Under the pieces are notes generated by a model. It had not been told where the DNA came from, ran no database searches, and saw only the letters and a program-made list of their open reading frames with translations. A DNA stretch of 64,000 nt from Zhengitettix transpicula (taxonomy: Eukaryota > Arthropoda > Insecta > Orthoptera > Tetrigidae): contig CM073593.1 of assembly GCA_037074705.1 (NCBI GenBank), positions 16,559,001 to 16,623,000 of the forward strand, written 5' to 3'. Positions 10,430 to 21,553 of this stretch are shown piece by piece; the first letter of the stretch is position 1, and every line of letters begins with the position of its first letter. The position numbers were made by a program, and so were the translations under genes.

Positions 10430-11785
10430 TGTAATGCGTTGAAGGAAATGCATTGTTTCAGATTAATGGTCTTGGCCGTCAGAGGAAGTTGTAATGTGTA
10501 TTTAGGATTGGTACTGAGGAGTCAGAGCAGGGCACATGCGGGGGCCTGTCGCAAGATAAATCTGTTAAGGCAGGCATTGTTTCTGATTAATGGCCTGGAC
10601 AGTTCAAAGAACAGTTTGTAATGTTGTTTACTTAGGATTGAGGATGCAGTTTGGGCGGTCTGGAGAACTTAGAACAGTGCACGTGCGTGTGGGGGTGAGA
10701 AGACAAATTCAAAGTAATTGATGGTGCAAAGACAAATTAGACTTGTCTCGATTGTCGGCTTTGGGACAAGACAGAGTAGCGAGCTATTTTTGCTAACTAA
10801 GGAACTGCACCTGCATAATATAAATCTCGGGATAATGAAGGAAACTGTCATCGGGCAGTTGCGACGTAGTTTTGGAACAAAGAAAAAAGGAAGGAACTGG
10901 GATATATAATCAAGAGCGTCTTTTGAAAAAGTTAGTTGAGTTTTGGAGTCAGGAGTTGGAGTTAGAGTTGGAGAGGGGTGCTGTGAGCACCGAGAATGGA
11001 GAATTGTGAATGAGATAGTTATGCTGCGACCAGCAAAGAATGACTAAGACAGACATCGTTTAAGGGAGGAGAATGTCTTATAAGTTACAGTCTGCGAGAG
11101 AAATAACAAAATATTCAACAATAAACATTTTTGTATGCTGAAGGCTAATCTATTCTATCCTCAAATTAGACCACTGTCTTCGAAGGTAGGAGACCAGGAC
11201 ACTGCATCCAGCGTCGAGTAGTTTTCACCACGAGCAAGTGATATGTCCTTCACGAACGGAGAACCAGCTTTCATCAAACCAACAGTGTGTCTTAGAGTCA
11301 GTGTTTAAAACGTCCAGTATATAAAGTGTGTGTACGAACGAGCCAAATGTTCCTGAGTAATCGTAAGTTGAAATTTTATGGTATTAATATGTGTAAACCG
11401 AATTAAAAGATACAGTCAGATATCGTTCTTTTCTTTTGTGTTAATAAAATAAACTTTTTTAAATTTAAAAACAATCTGGTATAATAAGTTTGTCAATAAT
11501 TAATTTCGTCTATGTACTAGACGAATAAATAATTCTTTTTAATTTAAAGATAAATGTTGGGTTCTTTGATTAAGTTAAATGTTCTGTCCGTTATCATACC
11601 CAGTAAAGACCCATGAGAGATTGAGATCCTTTTTATAATTTAAAATTGTATAAATTGCAAATTTTTGATAAATAAAAATTATTTGTTGTTTAATATTTAT
11701 CTTTTTATTTGGACACCCGTTTGATTATTACATTTTGGCTACCACAACGTGGGGCAAATTAATAAGTCCCCATATGTTTATTACA
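10430..11785 (+). mobile_element. LTR, group C (copy C1), with PBS-like tail module
   Basis: Starts TGTAATGCG, ends ATTACA, with TA tracts outside. C-group landmarks: ATGCATTGTTTCAGATTAAT, ACTGTCATCGGGCAGTTGCG, a TATATAAT box (10903), AGTCTGCGAGAGAAATAAC, AATTAAAAGATACAGTCAG (11400) and a CCCAGTAAAGACC motif (11599). A first LTR-type end ATTACA occurs at 11727-11732. It is followed by TTTTGGCTACCACAACGTGG and GGCAAATT, then about 25 bases, then the true end ATTACA. The last ~53 bp therefore look like PBS plus leader plus a second LTR end. Confidence 0.68.
10903..10910 (+). promoter_or_regulatory. Candidate LTR TATA box (C1)
   Basis: TATATAAT sits at the position where the other C copies have TATATAAG (14309) and TATATAAA (21986), just downstream of a conserved TTTTGGAACAAxGGA block. 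Conservation of position across three copies supports a U3 core promoter. Confidence 0.5.
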
Positions 11786-12774
11786 ATATATTTCTAGAGT
11801 TGCATTGTTACCTCAGGCAGCACTGAGACGTACGGAACTCGATATGTTCAGAGTAGCTCAGAGGAGGATTGAGGAAGGTGTGTTTTGAGGAGTCCGTATT
11901 CACAGTTCCCGGGACTACAACTACAACTGAGCAAGTGTGATTAGGAAGCAGAGAAATGTTATATTAAAAGTCCCGGTTTTGGAATTGCAAGTCGCCAATT
12001 TGGAATATTTCGTCTATTGCCATGTTCGTGTAATTATCAAAGTTTTAACTATCAACGGTGATTGTTCCAACAAAGTTATCAACAGTTAGGAGCAGAAAGT
12101 GATGTGTGTTTGAAAACTAAAACATCTTTAAATTCAGTGAAATATGGCCTTTTTTGTGATGTGTTTTTTAAAAAAGTGAACAGCTAAGGGTAAAGTAGAC
12201 AAAAATAAATTTTATTTATTGTAAACCTTATAGTGTAAATATAATTATCGTCATTTATAATTTCGACTATTTCATTTAAAATAATAATAATTTAAGTCCG
12301 GAAAATTTTATCTAGTAAGATTTAAATTGTCATTTTGTAACTATCTTTATTAGAGGCCCGATAGGCGGCCCTGAAAATTAAGCCCTGGCACAATAATATT
12401 AAATTGTAAAATTTCATCTGAGATAAAAATTTGTTTTATTAAAATAGTTTTGTTATATTTTAAATTCTTTTTTTCATTTCTATCCTTTCATTTTTAACTT
12501 TTAATTTCTTAATAACAAATTTGTGCTCCAACGTGGGCTTGTCTTCAGTTAATTTTAATTAAATAATATTGTTCATTACAAATTTGACGCGTCAACGTAT
12601 CTTCATTTAAAATTAATCATTTATTTTGATTATTTCAATATATTATATATTCTACATATATAGCATATATTAATTTTTGGAATATATTATTAAAAATTTT
12701 GATATCGAATATTCATAACACGAATTACATTGAAGAACATTTTGTTCTAGAATTAATACTTGTCTCATATATAT
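11786..12774 (+). mobile_element. LTR, group D (copy D1), limits approximate
   Basis: Related to 20488-21525: both carry a TTAGAGGCCCGxTAxGCG motif (12351 here, 21270 there) followed by CCCTGAA and TAAAGTTCTGGC-like sequence. Near the 3' end, TGCTCCAACGTGGGCTTG, then GTTCATTACA, then TTTGACGCGTCAACGT follow one another as two PBS-like modules. The left end is shared with the TA run that closes C1 and cannot be fixed. Confidence 0.5.
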
Positions 12775-13827
12775 TGTAATACAAATTAAAAAGGCTATTA
12801 ATTGTTTTTAATAATTAAATTGTTAGCGGTACGAATGCGTAAAGGCGACAATCAAGGCGGGTATTTTCTTTGTTGAACAATGGAAAATGAAAAACCGCGC
12901 TCTTGGAGAACAGTCAGTCTGCACTAAGATACGAGGCAGAACGGTCCACATACAGTAATAACACAGTAAAGTTTGCTAACCTAAAAGCATGAATAGTGTT
13001 ATCCAGGCGGTCCAACGGCGAGATATGATAGTTTATATAAAACGCGAGTAAGCAGTTTGGCAGAGACACACATAAAATCGCAATTTGGAAGCAGAAGTTT
13101 TTGCTGCCCAAATTGAACTAATTGTCGCATCGAGAGACTTTGAGGAAATCTACATCCGGCAACCGGCTGAGGGTGCACTAATCCAGATTCCCGTTTAGCA
13201 AAGACACGAGAGGGCAACGACCACGTGTATTCAAGTTCCAAAGTGTAGAATCAGTGAGTAATGAATTACCTATTTTAGTGAGTGTTAAATTCAAGCAAGA
13301 AGAATCCAAACTGGTACCAGAAGTACTTTCATGAGTACAAGACAATTATTAATAATTGTAAACGATAATTAAAGGGTATAGTCAGATTTCGTTCGCGTTT
13401 TTCTTTTCATTCCTTTTTCTTTTGTTTCTAGTATTTTAATTTTGTATTCCTTTAACTTCAATGAATTGGATTGTTAATATTTTAGTTAATGTATTTGTTC
13501 TTCCTATCAAACCCAGTTATGGCCCTGAGATATAGAGAATCGACGTATATGATTATAATGATATAAGAATTATATTTTCATAAAATGACACGAATTAATA
13601 AATGAAAAATTAAAGTATTTGTTGTTAACAGGATGAAATTCGGCGTGGAAAATAGATCTTATGCAATGTAAATTTATCAGCAATAATAAATTTTATAAAT
13701 TTAAATCTTAAATTAATTTTGTTAATTATTTTAATGAGTTAAGACCACCTTTTAATCATTATATATTTGACGTCTTCAACGTGTGGCTAACTATCATTCA
13801 AAATTTAATTAAATTTACTTAATCATT

Positions 13828-13830
<3 letters not shown>
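12775..13830 (+). mobile_element. LTR, group B (copy B2)
   Basis: Starts TGTAATACAAATT, ends AATCATTACA. It carries TTGTTAGCGGTACGAATGCG (12818), the CTGGTACCAG palindrome (13312), ATTAAAGGGTATAGTCAG (13369) and CCCAGTTATGGCCCTGAGA (13512), in the same order as B1. A TCTTCAACGTGTGGC PBS-like stretch lies about 55 bp before the end. The left flank is ATATAT and the right flank a (TA)n tract. Short frames on the minus strand (12914-13241) are not conserved. Confidence 0.7.

Positions 13831-13870
<40 letters not shown>
13831..13870. repeat. (TA)n grading into (TTTA)n
   Basis: A TA run of about 18 units follows B2 and passes into TTTA repeats (to about 13885), where the next LTR begins without its TG end. 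Confidence 0.9.
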
Positions 13871-13872
<2 letters not shown>

Positions 13873-13885
13873 TTATTTATTTATT

Positions 13886-15147
13886 TAATGCCTGGTAAGT
13901 GAGGCATTGTTTCGGATGGATAATCTGGACTGTGGGAGGGGGAATTTTTGTAACGTATTTATTTAGGTTCTTGGGAACGCTGGTCTTGAGAATACGGAAC
14001 CGTGCACGTGCGTGTGGCCTTTCTCAAACTAAATCTGTTAAATGAGGCATTGTTTCTGATGGATAGCCTGGACTGTCCGAGGGGCAGTTTTGTAACGTGT
14101 TTATTTAGGACTGAGTATTTCTTCGTTTTGAGAAAAATGATAAATAGTCCTGTCTCGATTGTCGGCTTTTGGACATGACAGAGTAGTTAGCCATTTGCTG
14201 ACTAAGGAACTGCAGCTGCATAATTTAAATCTCGGGATAATGGAAGAAACTGTCAACGGGCATTTGCGACGAAGTTTTGGAACAATGGAAAAAGGAAAAG
14301 ACTGGGGGTATATAAGCGGGAGATAAGCTTTTGAGAAGGAGTTATTCTGCGACCACCGAAGATGGTGAATGTGTTTAAGAAGTTAGTCGTGCTGTGAATA
14401 CCAAAGCTGGAGACTATGACTAAGAGAGACATCGCTTAAGGGAGGAGAATGTGTTATAAGTTGCAGTCTGCGAGAGAAATAACCAAATATTCATCGATAA
14501 ACATTTTGTAAGCTGAAGTCTAATCTAGTCTATCCTCAAATTAGACCACTGTCTTCGATTTTAGGAGACCAGGACACTGCATCCAGCGTCTAGTAATCTT
14601 CAGAACGAGCAAGTGATATGTCCTTCACGAAAGAAGAACCAGCTTTCATCAAACCAACAGGGTGTGTTAGAATCAGTGTTTAAAACGGCCAGTATATAAG
14701 GTGTGTGTGTGTACGAACGATCCAAATTTTCCTGAGTAATCGTAAGTTGAAATTTCATGGTATTCATAGATGTTAACCGAATTAAAAGATAAAGTCAGAT
14801 ATCTTTATTTTCTTTTATGTAGATAAAATAAACTGTTTAAATTTAAAATCAGTCTTGTCGATAATTAATTTCGTCTATGTCTAGACGAATAAATATTTCC
14901 TTTTAAATTAAATGTAAATTTTTGTTTCTTTGATTATGTTTAAATGTTCTGCCGTTATCAAACCCAGTAAAGACCTTCGAGAGAATGAGATCCTTTTTAT
15001 ATTTGTTTAATTGTATAAGTGTTCAAAAATTAAAATAAATTTTATTTGTTTGTTAAAATTTTTATCTTTTTATTTAGACACCCGTTTGTGTATTACATTT
15101 TGGCACCACGTGGGGAAAATTAATAAGTATCACATTAGTATATTACA
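13886..15147 (+). mobile_element. LTR, group C (copy C2)
   Basis: Runs parallel to C1: GAGGCATTGTTTCGGATGGA, ACTGTCAACGGGCATTTGCG, TATATAAG at 14309, AGTCTGCGAGAGAAATAAC, AAAAGATAAAGTCAGATATC, AACCCAGTAAAGACC (14961). The first bases (TGTAATG in C1) are replaced by TTTA repeats. At the 3' side TATTACATTT, then TGGCACCACGTGGGG (15101-15115), then GTATATTACA repeats the PBS-like tail of C1. Confidence 0.68.
14309..14316 (+). promoter_or_regulatory. Candidate LTR TATA box (C2)
   Basis: TATATAAG, in register with the TATA-like boxes of C1 and C3. Confidence 0.5.
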
Positions 15148-15152
15148 ATATA

Positions 15153-15191
<39 letters not shown>
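15148..15191. repeat. (TA)n tract
   Basis: An almost pure TA run with one TG interruption, between C2 (plus) and the next LTR (minus). Confidence 0.95.
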
Positions 15192-15194
<3 letters not shown>

Positions 15195-16109
15195 AATAAT
15201 TTTATATAATCTAAGCGCTTTTAAAATGAAATACACTATTACGTGAAAACTATTAAACAAGATTTATTATCAATTTTAAAACAAGTATAAAATACACAAA
15301 ATAATTGGGATCTCAGGGTCTTGAACTGGGTTTGATAAATGGCAGAATTTATATAATCAAAATTACATTTACTTTTATGAAAATCAATGCGTCTGAACAT
15401 AGACGAAATTTGTTGTGGAAGAAATAATACTAAAGATTGAATTTAACAATTTTATCAAGAGTTAACGATCTCATTTTATCGATAATTAAATAATTAAAGA
15501 ACGATCTGACTTTTATCTTTTAAAAACAATTTACAAATGATTTTATAGTTTTTCTCTACTTACGGCCGCCCAGGTCTCATTTTTAGTTTTTCGTGCACAA
15601 ATTTGGGAACATCACTGATTCTAAGTTCTCACAGACTCTAAATGTTCACAGGCTCTAATTGGCGTTGTTTGTTAGTTGGTTTAACAGAAATTGGTTGGTT
15701 CTCGATGCTTTACTGGAACTAGTTGCTCTGTCTCCTTCCCGACTGAATATTGCTTTCCTTTTTAATATTTGAAAGCATGTTTGTGACTGGACCACATTCT
15801 TTCGTTCTGACTGCCGACTGTAAAACTTTTCGTCTGGTCTATTCGCTGTCTGCTGCCCGACTGTACTGTTCAAATTTTCATGACTTGGAATTTTAGTCTT
15901 TTCTCCTTGCTGCTTACTGACCGACTGTCTATTTCCTGACTGTTCGTTCGTCTCGCAAGTTTTTAGCGCGTAGAACCTTCTCGACTCATCAACTATGTTT
16001 TCTTTGCCTTGCCGGTTTGTTGCGGCGTCCGCTCTATATCCACTATTAATGAGTCCTCTACAATTCAACTTTTTCAATTAAAACAATGTCTTAATTACCA
16101 GTTACTACA
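15192..16109 (-). mobile_element. LTR, minus strand, B/C-related
   Basis: Minus-strand ends are TGTAGTAACTGG and TTATTACA, with TA tracts on both sides. The conserved motif lies at 15309-15340 (reverse complement of ATCAAACCCAGTTC and GACCCTGAGATCC). A 140-codon frame (16077-15655 minus; Ser, Arg, Lys and Gln-rich, starting MKKLNCRGLINSGY) occupies its upstream half in the sense direction. It is the longest open frame in the window, but I do not see it kept in other LTRs, so I do not call it a gene. Confidence 0.62.
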
Positions 16110-16129
16110 ATATATATATGTATATATAT

Positions 16130-17200
16130 AATAAAATCCCAAATTAAGGACGAAACGTCGAGATATATTTATTATTTTAAATGCTTTCTCAATGTCAATC
16201 TGATAGCCAATTGATATACTTATTGAAATTTCTGCTCTCATTCAATATTATATATAGGTGTATATAGTACATTTATTTACGACAACCTTCAATTGTACTA
16301 AAACTGTACTTAAATAAGTCCATACATTTATTTAACCAGTTGAAATCACAATATCAGTTGATTGTTCGGGATCAAATAATTATAAAAGAAAGTTGCATCT
16401 AGATACTAGTAATGTTTTCCATACAGAAACTTTCACGTTTATTTCAATGTGGAGATAATAAATTAAATTCTGTATTTTTCAACAGTTTAAAAGGTATATA
16501 ATGGAACTAATTTGCAGTTTTTTTTACGTCGTCGCACGTAACAAATCTTCATCCCTCAGCGTAATTGCTTTTTCGAGCTACAGGTGCCTCCCACACATTT
16601 TTTGTTTTGCCTGATACAGAGAACACCACTTCGTTAAATCAGCACGCATCACTGCCACTTAAGTGACGGGAAGCGTTTTATTGCCTTTTCCATTGACAAA
16701 GTGTCACGATTTAATACCCGTTTTGCACAATCCGGCCCTGCAATTACAGACTACGGCAGAGTTCATCATCGCTAAAATTACAATATAATGTTTTATCATC
16801 TGCACAGATGTCGACACTGTCCGGCTAATTATGTATAATCAATTTGCCGAGTTTCCAGCTACAAAATTTGTACTCACGTAGATGACAAATGTGACAATTG
16901 AGATGCGATTCGTAAACATTACATCAAAGTTGCCTGTTACATTGCCTTTATCAAATTAATTTATTAAAGTCAATCGAAATCTTATGTTCACCAAGGCTTA
17001 TAAAGCTAATGTAACAGTTTTGTTGAACAAATCGGTCAAAGTAAATAATATTCTATGTTATGTCATAACCGGTTACTGTAAACACAATTAAAAATCATTA
17101 AAATTATCAATGTTTATGAGAAAGATGAAAATTGAAAAATTACAATAATGGTTTTGAATTTAACTGTTTTCTTTCTATCTTCAGTTATTTTAAGGAGATC
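16130..17200. other. Mostly unassigned; PLE-like scrap at its left edge
   Basis: GGACGAAACGTCGAG at 16148 resembles the PLE terminal motif but lacks the CTGAAGA half. The rest contains no repeat of this window and no open frame worth reporting; about 16530-16740 is less AT-rich. Confidence 0.35.
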
Positions 17201-17204
17201 TTAT

Positions 17205-17305
17205 GCCCGTTCGGAAGCCAATAAATATATTAATCTTATAAATAAACAACAGCCAATTTGAAATTAGAAAAAATATATTTATTATTCTTTGACTTAATAC
17301 ATAGC
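17205..17305 (-). mobile_element. Penelope-like element terminal fragment, inverted
   Basis: The reverse complement of AAACAACAGCCAATTTGAAA and ATATATTTATTATT matches the PLE 3' end at 18105-18160 (AATATATTTTTCTGAC, TAAATTGGCTGTTGTTTA) in the opposite direction. Inverted partial terminal repeats upstream of the body are a known habit of Penelope-like elements. Confidence 0.55.
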
Positions 17306-17499
17306 CCCTTAAATTTATCAATTAGTAGATTAGGGTCAGATTGAATAACAGTAACAGTTTACAGATTAAAAATAATAACATAAGAATGTAGTTTCATAGT
17401 TTACCTTACATTGCTTGTTTGCAACGTAAATTAATTTGAACTGTGATAAAAGTATGGAGTCAAAAATAGTTTTTAGTCTCATACCTATTTAAACATAGT

Positions 17500-17835
17500 A
17501 AATAATAATAATAAGAGAAAAATTTGCAGTTTAGATAAGCAGAATGTAATCTTAATTGTATTGATTGTCAAGCCACATTTATAGGTCAAACCAAGCTCTC
17601 ATTAAAATCTGGGTTAAGAGAACATCTAAGATATTCAGTTTTGTCCAAACATATTTACTTAAATAATAGCAAAACAGATTGGTGCAATATATTAATTTTG
17701 GAGTAGAAACGAAACATTTGTCGAGATTAATGAGTGAAATGCTATATATCAGATCATATGAAAGTGCTAGCAATATAGAAAGATACTAACAATTTGAACA
17801 AAATTTATCACACTTCGCTTTTGTTATATTTAATT
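17500..17835 (+). pseudogene. Penelope-like element GIY-YIG endonuclease remnant
   Basis: From 17545 the plus strand encodes CNLNCIDCQATFIGQTKL followed by SLKSGLREHLR. This matches the C-terminal endonuclease of PLE polyproteins: a CxxC-type cysteine pair, then [Y/F][I/V]GQT-x-R/K-SL, then R-x-x-EH. Downstream, after stops and a frame change, MLYIRSYESASN and QFEQNLSHFAF fit the usual C-terminal tail of that domain. In PLEs the domain nicks target DNA for reverse transcription. Here stops at codons soon after LILE and near 17790 break it, and no PLE reverse transcriptase is seen upstream. It sits between an inverted PLE end (17205) and a direct PLE end (18055), so it is one truncated element. 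Confidence 0.72.
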
Positions 17836-18054
17836 TACATATTCTTATAATTTTAAATTCCCAATTGTTTCCATTGTCAACCGCACTCAACGAAGTTACT
17901 TGGTTTTTAAAGTTCACTCTCGTTTTAAATTGATTATTTCGGCCACGACAATCAAGGGAGAATAAACTAAATTTATATTGTTTGTTTTCTGTAAAATATT
18001 TCTTAAAAATTTTAATCATTCCAATTGTTTGGTTTGGTTTTGTAGTGTTAAACT

Positions 18055-18185
18055 TCAACCTGAAGAGGTCGCAAAGTTAGCGACGAAACGTAGTTTAATT
18101 TTCCAAGAATAAATATATTTTTCTGACTGTAAATTGGCTGTTGTTTATTTATAAGTTGTCTGAATAGTCAGAATATATATAAAAA
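18055..18185 (+). mobile_element. Penelope-like element 3' end with hammerhead-like motif
   Basis: CTGAAGA (18060-18066), one G, then a perfect 5-bp stem GTCGC/GCGAC (18068-18072 and 18080-18084) around loop AAAGTTA, then GAAAC (18085-18089). This is the order of a hammerhead ribozyme core (CUGANGA, stem II, GAAA), and hammerhead motifs are known in PLE terminal repeats. The extra G before stem II and the absence of a clear stem III and cleavage site leave activity doubtful. The tail continues TTCTGACTGTAAATTGGCTG and TTGTTTATTTATAAG. Confidence 0.62.
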
Positions 18186-19380
18186 CATATTAATTCTTAT
18201 AAGATTATTGAGCCTTCTACTGGCCGTCCTCTACATAATTTTCAATATTAACGAAAATAAATTTATGTATTAAAATTTTTTAACGAATAATATCTGTTAA
18301 TTTTAGTATAGTTTTAGCGTGAAAATCCATTGAGGGCCAATGTTGCATTAAATAAAAACGTTTGTCGACTTTTTCTATATCTCACTAAAATACGTTCTCA
18401 AGCGTGAAGTTAAATGTTTAACCCGATTGAGACCAAGAGAAAGTGACGTAGACTCATTTCACTCAACATTATCGTCTGAATTTCAACACTCATGCTACTG
18501 ATTGGCAATTTTACTTTAGGCCAGTTAATAATTAAAGAGAAACTCAAAATAATTAAACTGAGGAAATATAATTTTTATTTTTTATAGTTTTCACTGAAAA
18601 TACTTATCACTACAATGTTTAGATTCACAAATATGTTAAATTGTCTCAGCTCATAATAAACAAAATTCTGCAATAAAATTCACCAAGGGGATTTACTACA
18701 CAACTGGCGGTTTCATGCTGCATTTTATATGAATATTTCTTTAACCAACAATCAGAAGTAATATTTAAGAAATAGTAATTTTTCTTGAGTTAATTCGTAT
18801 GATTTAGTTTTAAGTTGTCTTTAGAGTTTCAGGAAACAAAATTTAGCAGATGACTCAGAACACGATGAACAGAAATATATGTGTGGAACGGCTTTCATGA
18901 GCAATTACAATCCTACTGAAGAAAGTCCAGGTTGAGCCAATATTTTCAAATATATGAAATTGTTCGTTTCTTACCTTATGGAAGAGAGAAACGCGTGCTG
19001 CCTGCAAACACTTGCACTGACCAAAATCAGAAATAACTGCTACGCTCGTCAACAGCTTCTGGTGTGACTGGTTTCACGAGAAACTTGCGTGTCCCAAATG
19101 CGGCTGCCCTCCAAATCCCGTTCAGCTCTGCTCTCGTAGAGTATTACTGCAAGTTGAAATCGAAGAACTGGTTTAATTAATTCACTACAAACAGTCAACA
19201 CCGATGTCAACAGCGAATGATCATCCGCAAAAAAATAGGTAATCCTATCGTAATATTGCGACCCACCGAAATTAACGTCAACTTTGGATGAAGCCGTGGT
19301 TATGAAGACACGACGAATCCTTCTTGACATGTTATGAATATATTGGTTTGCAAAGCTGGGCTTATCGAGAAAATTATTTG
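18186..19380. other. No gene or repeat recognised
   Basis: Single-copy-looking AT-rich DNA. Minus-strand frames at 18855-19052 and 19049-19330 (65 and 93 codons) overlap each other and carry no recognised motif. Confidence 0.4.
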
Positions 19381-19388
19381 GGGTCAGA

Positions 19389-19428
19389 AAATATCTAGCT
19401 ATATATATATATATATAGCTAGATATTT
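19389..19428. repeat. Perfect 40-bp palindrome around a (TA)8 core
   Basis: AAATATCTAGCT, sixteen bases of alternating AT, then AGCTAGATATTT: every base pairs. A further TA run follows and leads into the next LTR. Confidence 0.9.
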
Positions 19429-19470
19429 ATATATATATATATATATATATGGCTCTAACAATATATATAT

Positions 19471-20454
19471 TGTTAGCGGTTCGAATGCGTAAAGGCGACA
19501 ATGAAGGCGGGTTTTTCCTTTGTTCAACAATGGAGACCACGCGGAGAAAACTGAGTTTGCACTTGGAGAACGCCAGTCTGGAATGAGCTATGAATGGTAG
19601 CGTACGAGAGATGAAACAGTTAAAAGTCGACGGGGAGATATAATACAGTTCAGTTCACCTAGAGCAACAAAAAATAAAGTCTGCAGTTATAAAGTACGAA
19701 TGACGAAATCCTGTACTTTTACATTAAAGCAAGCAAAAATTTTCACTGAGAGATTTACATAATAATTTGTACACGGTGAAGCAAATGGTTGATTCAGGCT
19801 GATTAAACAATTATCGCATAGAGGAGACCGGCATCCACTAGTTGACCAAAGGGGGCGGATCATCAGAGGTTCCAGATAGCAGAGGACGAGTATTTTAATC
19901 GTGTGTATTAAAATTTTCAATGAAGTGTAGGGTCTGTGTAAAAATGGATTTTTTGTGTGGTAGTTTTCAAGGTACAAGGTAGAGATCTGGTACCAGACAG
20001 ACATTCCGTGAGTAACAAAACTTTTATACATATTTGTAAACGATAATTAAAAAGGTATAGTCAGATATCGTTCAGTTTTAGTTTCATTTAGTTTACTTCT
20101 ATTTCACTTATCTTCATATTGTTTTAGGTTAACTTCTATATTTGAATTGTTAATTGTCAGTTTATACATTGCTTTTGTTCTAATTAGTAAACCCAGTAGT
20201 GACCCTGAGATAAGAGATTCGACGAATTTGATTATAATGATACAAGAACTGTATTTTCATAAATGCCACGAATTGATAAATGAAATTCAACGTGCAAAAT
20301 AGATCTTAAATAATGTAAATTTATCAACAATAAATTTTTAAATATAACTAAATTTTCGTTAATTGATTTATTTAATTTAACTCTAACAAGGTGTTTATTA
20401 CATTTATGGCTTCACCAACGTGGGGCAAATTAATCGTTAATCTGTTTTTATTAC
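19471..20454 (+). mobile_element. LTR, group B (copy B3), shortened left end
   Basis: Begins TGTTAGCGGTTCGAATGCG directly at a TA tract, so it lacks the ~50 bases that precede TTGTTAGCGG in B1 and B2. It keeps TCTGGTACCAGA (19987), AATTAAAAAGGTATAGTCAG (20045) and ACCCAGTAGTGACCCTGAGA (20191). The tail shows TTTATTACATTTATGGC at 20394-20410, then CACCAACGTGGGGCAAATT, then TTTTTATTACT at the TA tract, so the terminal ACA has decayed to ACT. Confidence 0.65.
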
Positions 20455-20487
<33 letters not shown>

Positions 20488-21525
20488 TGTGGTGACCACC
20501 AATATATGTAATTAAAGGATTTTTAAAATTATTTAACGATGATATTGTCAGCGTAATGTTATGGCTCAGGTATTGTTGGCAACAGTCAGCGTTATGAAAT
20601 AATGTGGAGTTTTCAGACGGTATTATTGTCTGCATCGATTTAAGGTAAAAATATTTGACGAGAGAACACTGCAGTCTGCGATATTAACTGAGACAGTAAA
20701 GTTCAGTCTGCGTTTGAGGAGAGAGCTCGCCGAAGAAGAGGTGGGCGAAATTGTGCCCGGTGTGTGTTGAAGAAGTAAAGGAGTTTTTAAGGTTGTAAAA
20801 TTAAAAGTCGACGAAAGCAACGACAGCTATTAAAATTATTGGAATGAAAAATTAAACGAGTTACGCGTGAATTTTAAAGAACGTAGAACTGGGTTTATTG
20901 AATGTTGGAAATCGACTGTTGCTCATCTGTGGTGATAAGGCACTCATACGTATTTTCTGATGTAGGTTGTGTGAAAAGGTAAATACAATGGCCTGTTAAT
21001 TTAAATCTTTTAAATTATTGGTGATGTGAATAAGTGGTATTATATGAGAACTGCACTGATGATTGGTATGTTCGAAATTTTCATTGTAACGCAAAAATTG
21101 CGTCTGTCAGATTTCTTCATATTTTTTAATAATTCTTAAAATCTCTTACGATTTCATCACATTTATTCATATTTCTGTATATTTTATTTATGTCAATATT
21201 ACTCATGTAAATTTAGTTCAATATTTTGTTTTTCTTTAATTTGGTTACATAATTGTATATATAACTGTTAGAGGCCCGTTAAGCGACCCTGAAGGTTTTA
21301 AGAATTTCAATAAAGTTCTGGCATCTATGTAAAAGTTTTGTATAAAATCTAACTAAATAGTAATAAACGATTTTTTAATAAAATTTAATTGTTTAATTTA
21401 TTTCATTTATTAAATTATAATTTACCACACTAATTGACCACATCGTGGGATACTTTGTTATATTTCTAAATTGAATATTGCATTAATTGGCCACAATGTT
21501 TGTTATATATTTAAATTGATCACCA
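20488..21525 (+). mobile_element. LTR, group D (copy D2)
   Basis: Starts TGTGGTGACCACC and ends TGATCACCA, giving TG...CA with short inverted ends, between TA-rich flanks. It carries TTAGAGGCCCGTTAAGCG and CCCTGAAGG (21270) like D1. The last ~100 bp hold two related modules, TTGACCACATCGTGGG and TTGGCCACAATGTTTG, each followed by an AT-rich run ending AAATTGA. Confidence 0.6.
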
Positions 21526-21553
21526 TTATATATATAAATATATATACATATAT

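Noticed and set aside
14462..14480. CTGCGAGAGAAATA in C-type LTRs as homologous to the CTGCGAGAGAAT end of family A
   Set aside because: Only about 11 bases agree and the flanks are unrelated; chance is sufficient.
15655..16077. 140-codon minus frame as a gene
   Set aside because: It sits wholly inside an LTR and no matching frame is seen in the other LTR copies; listed only as an observation.
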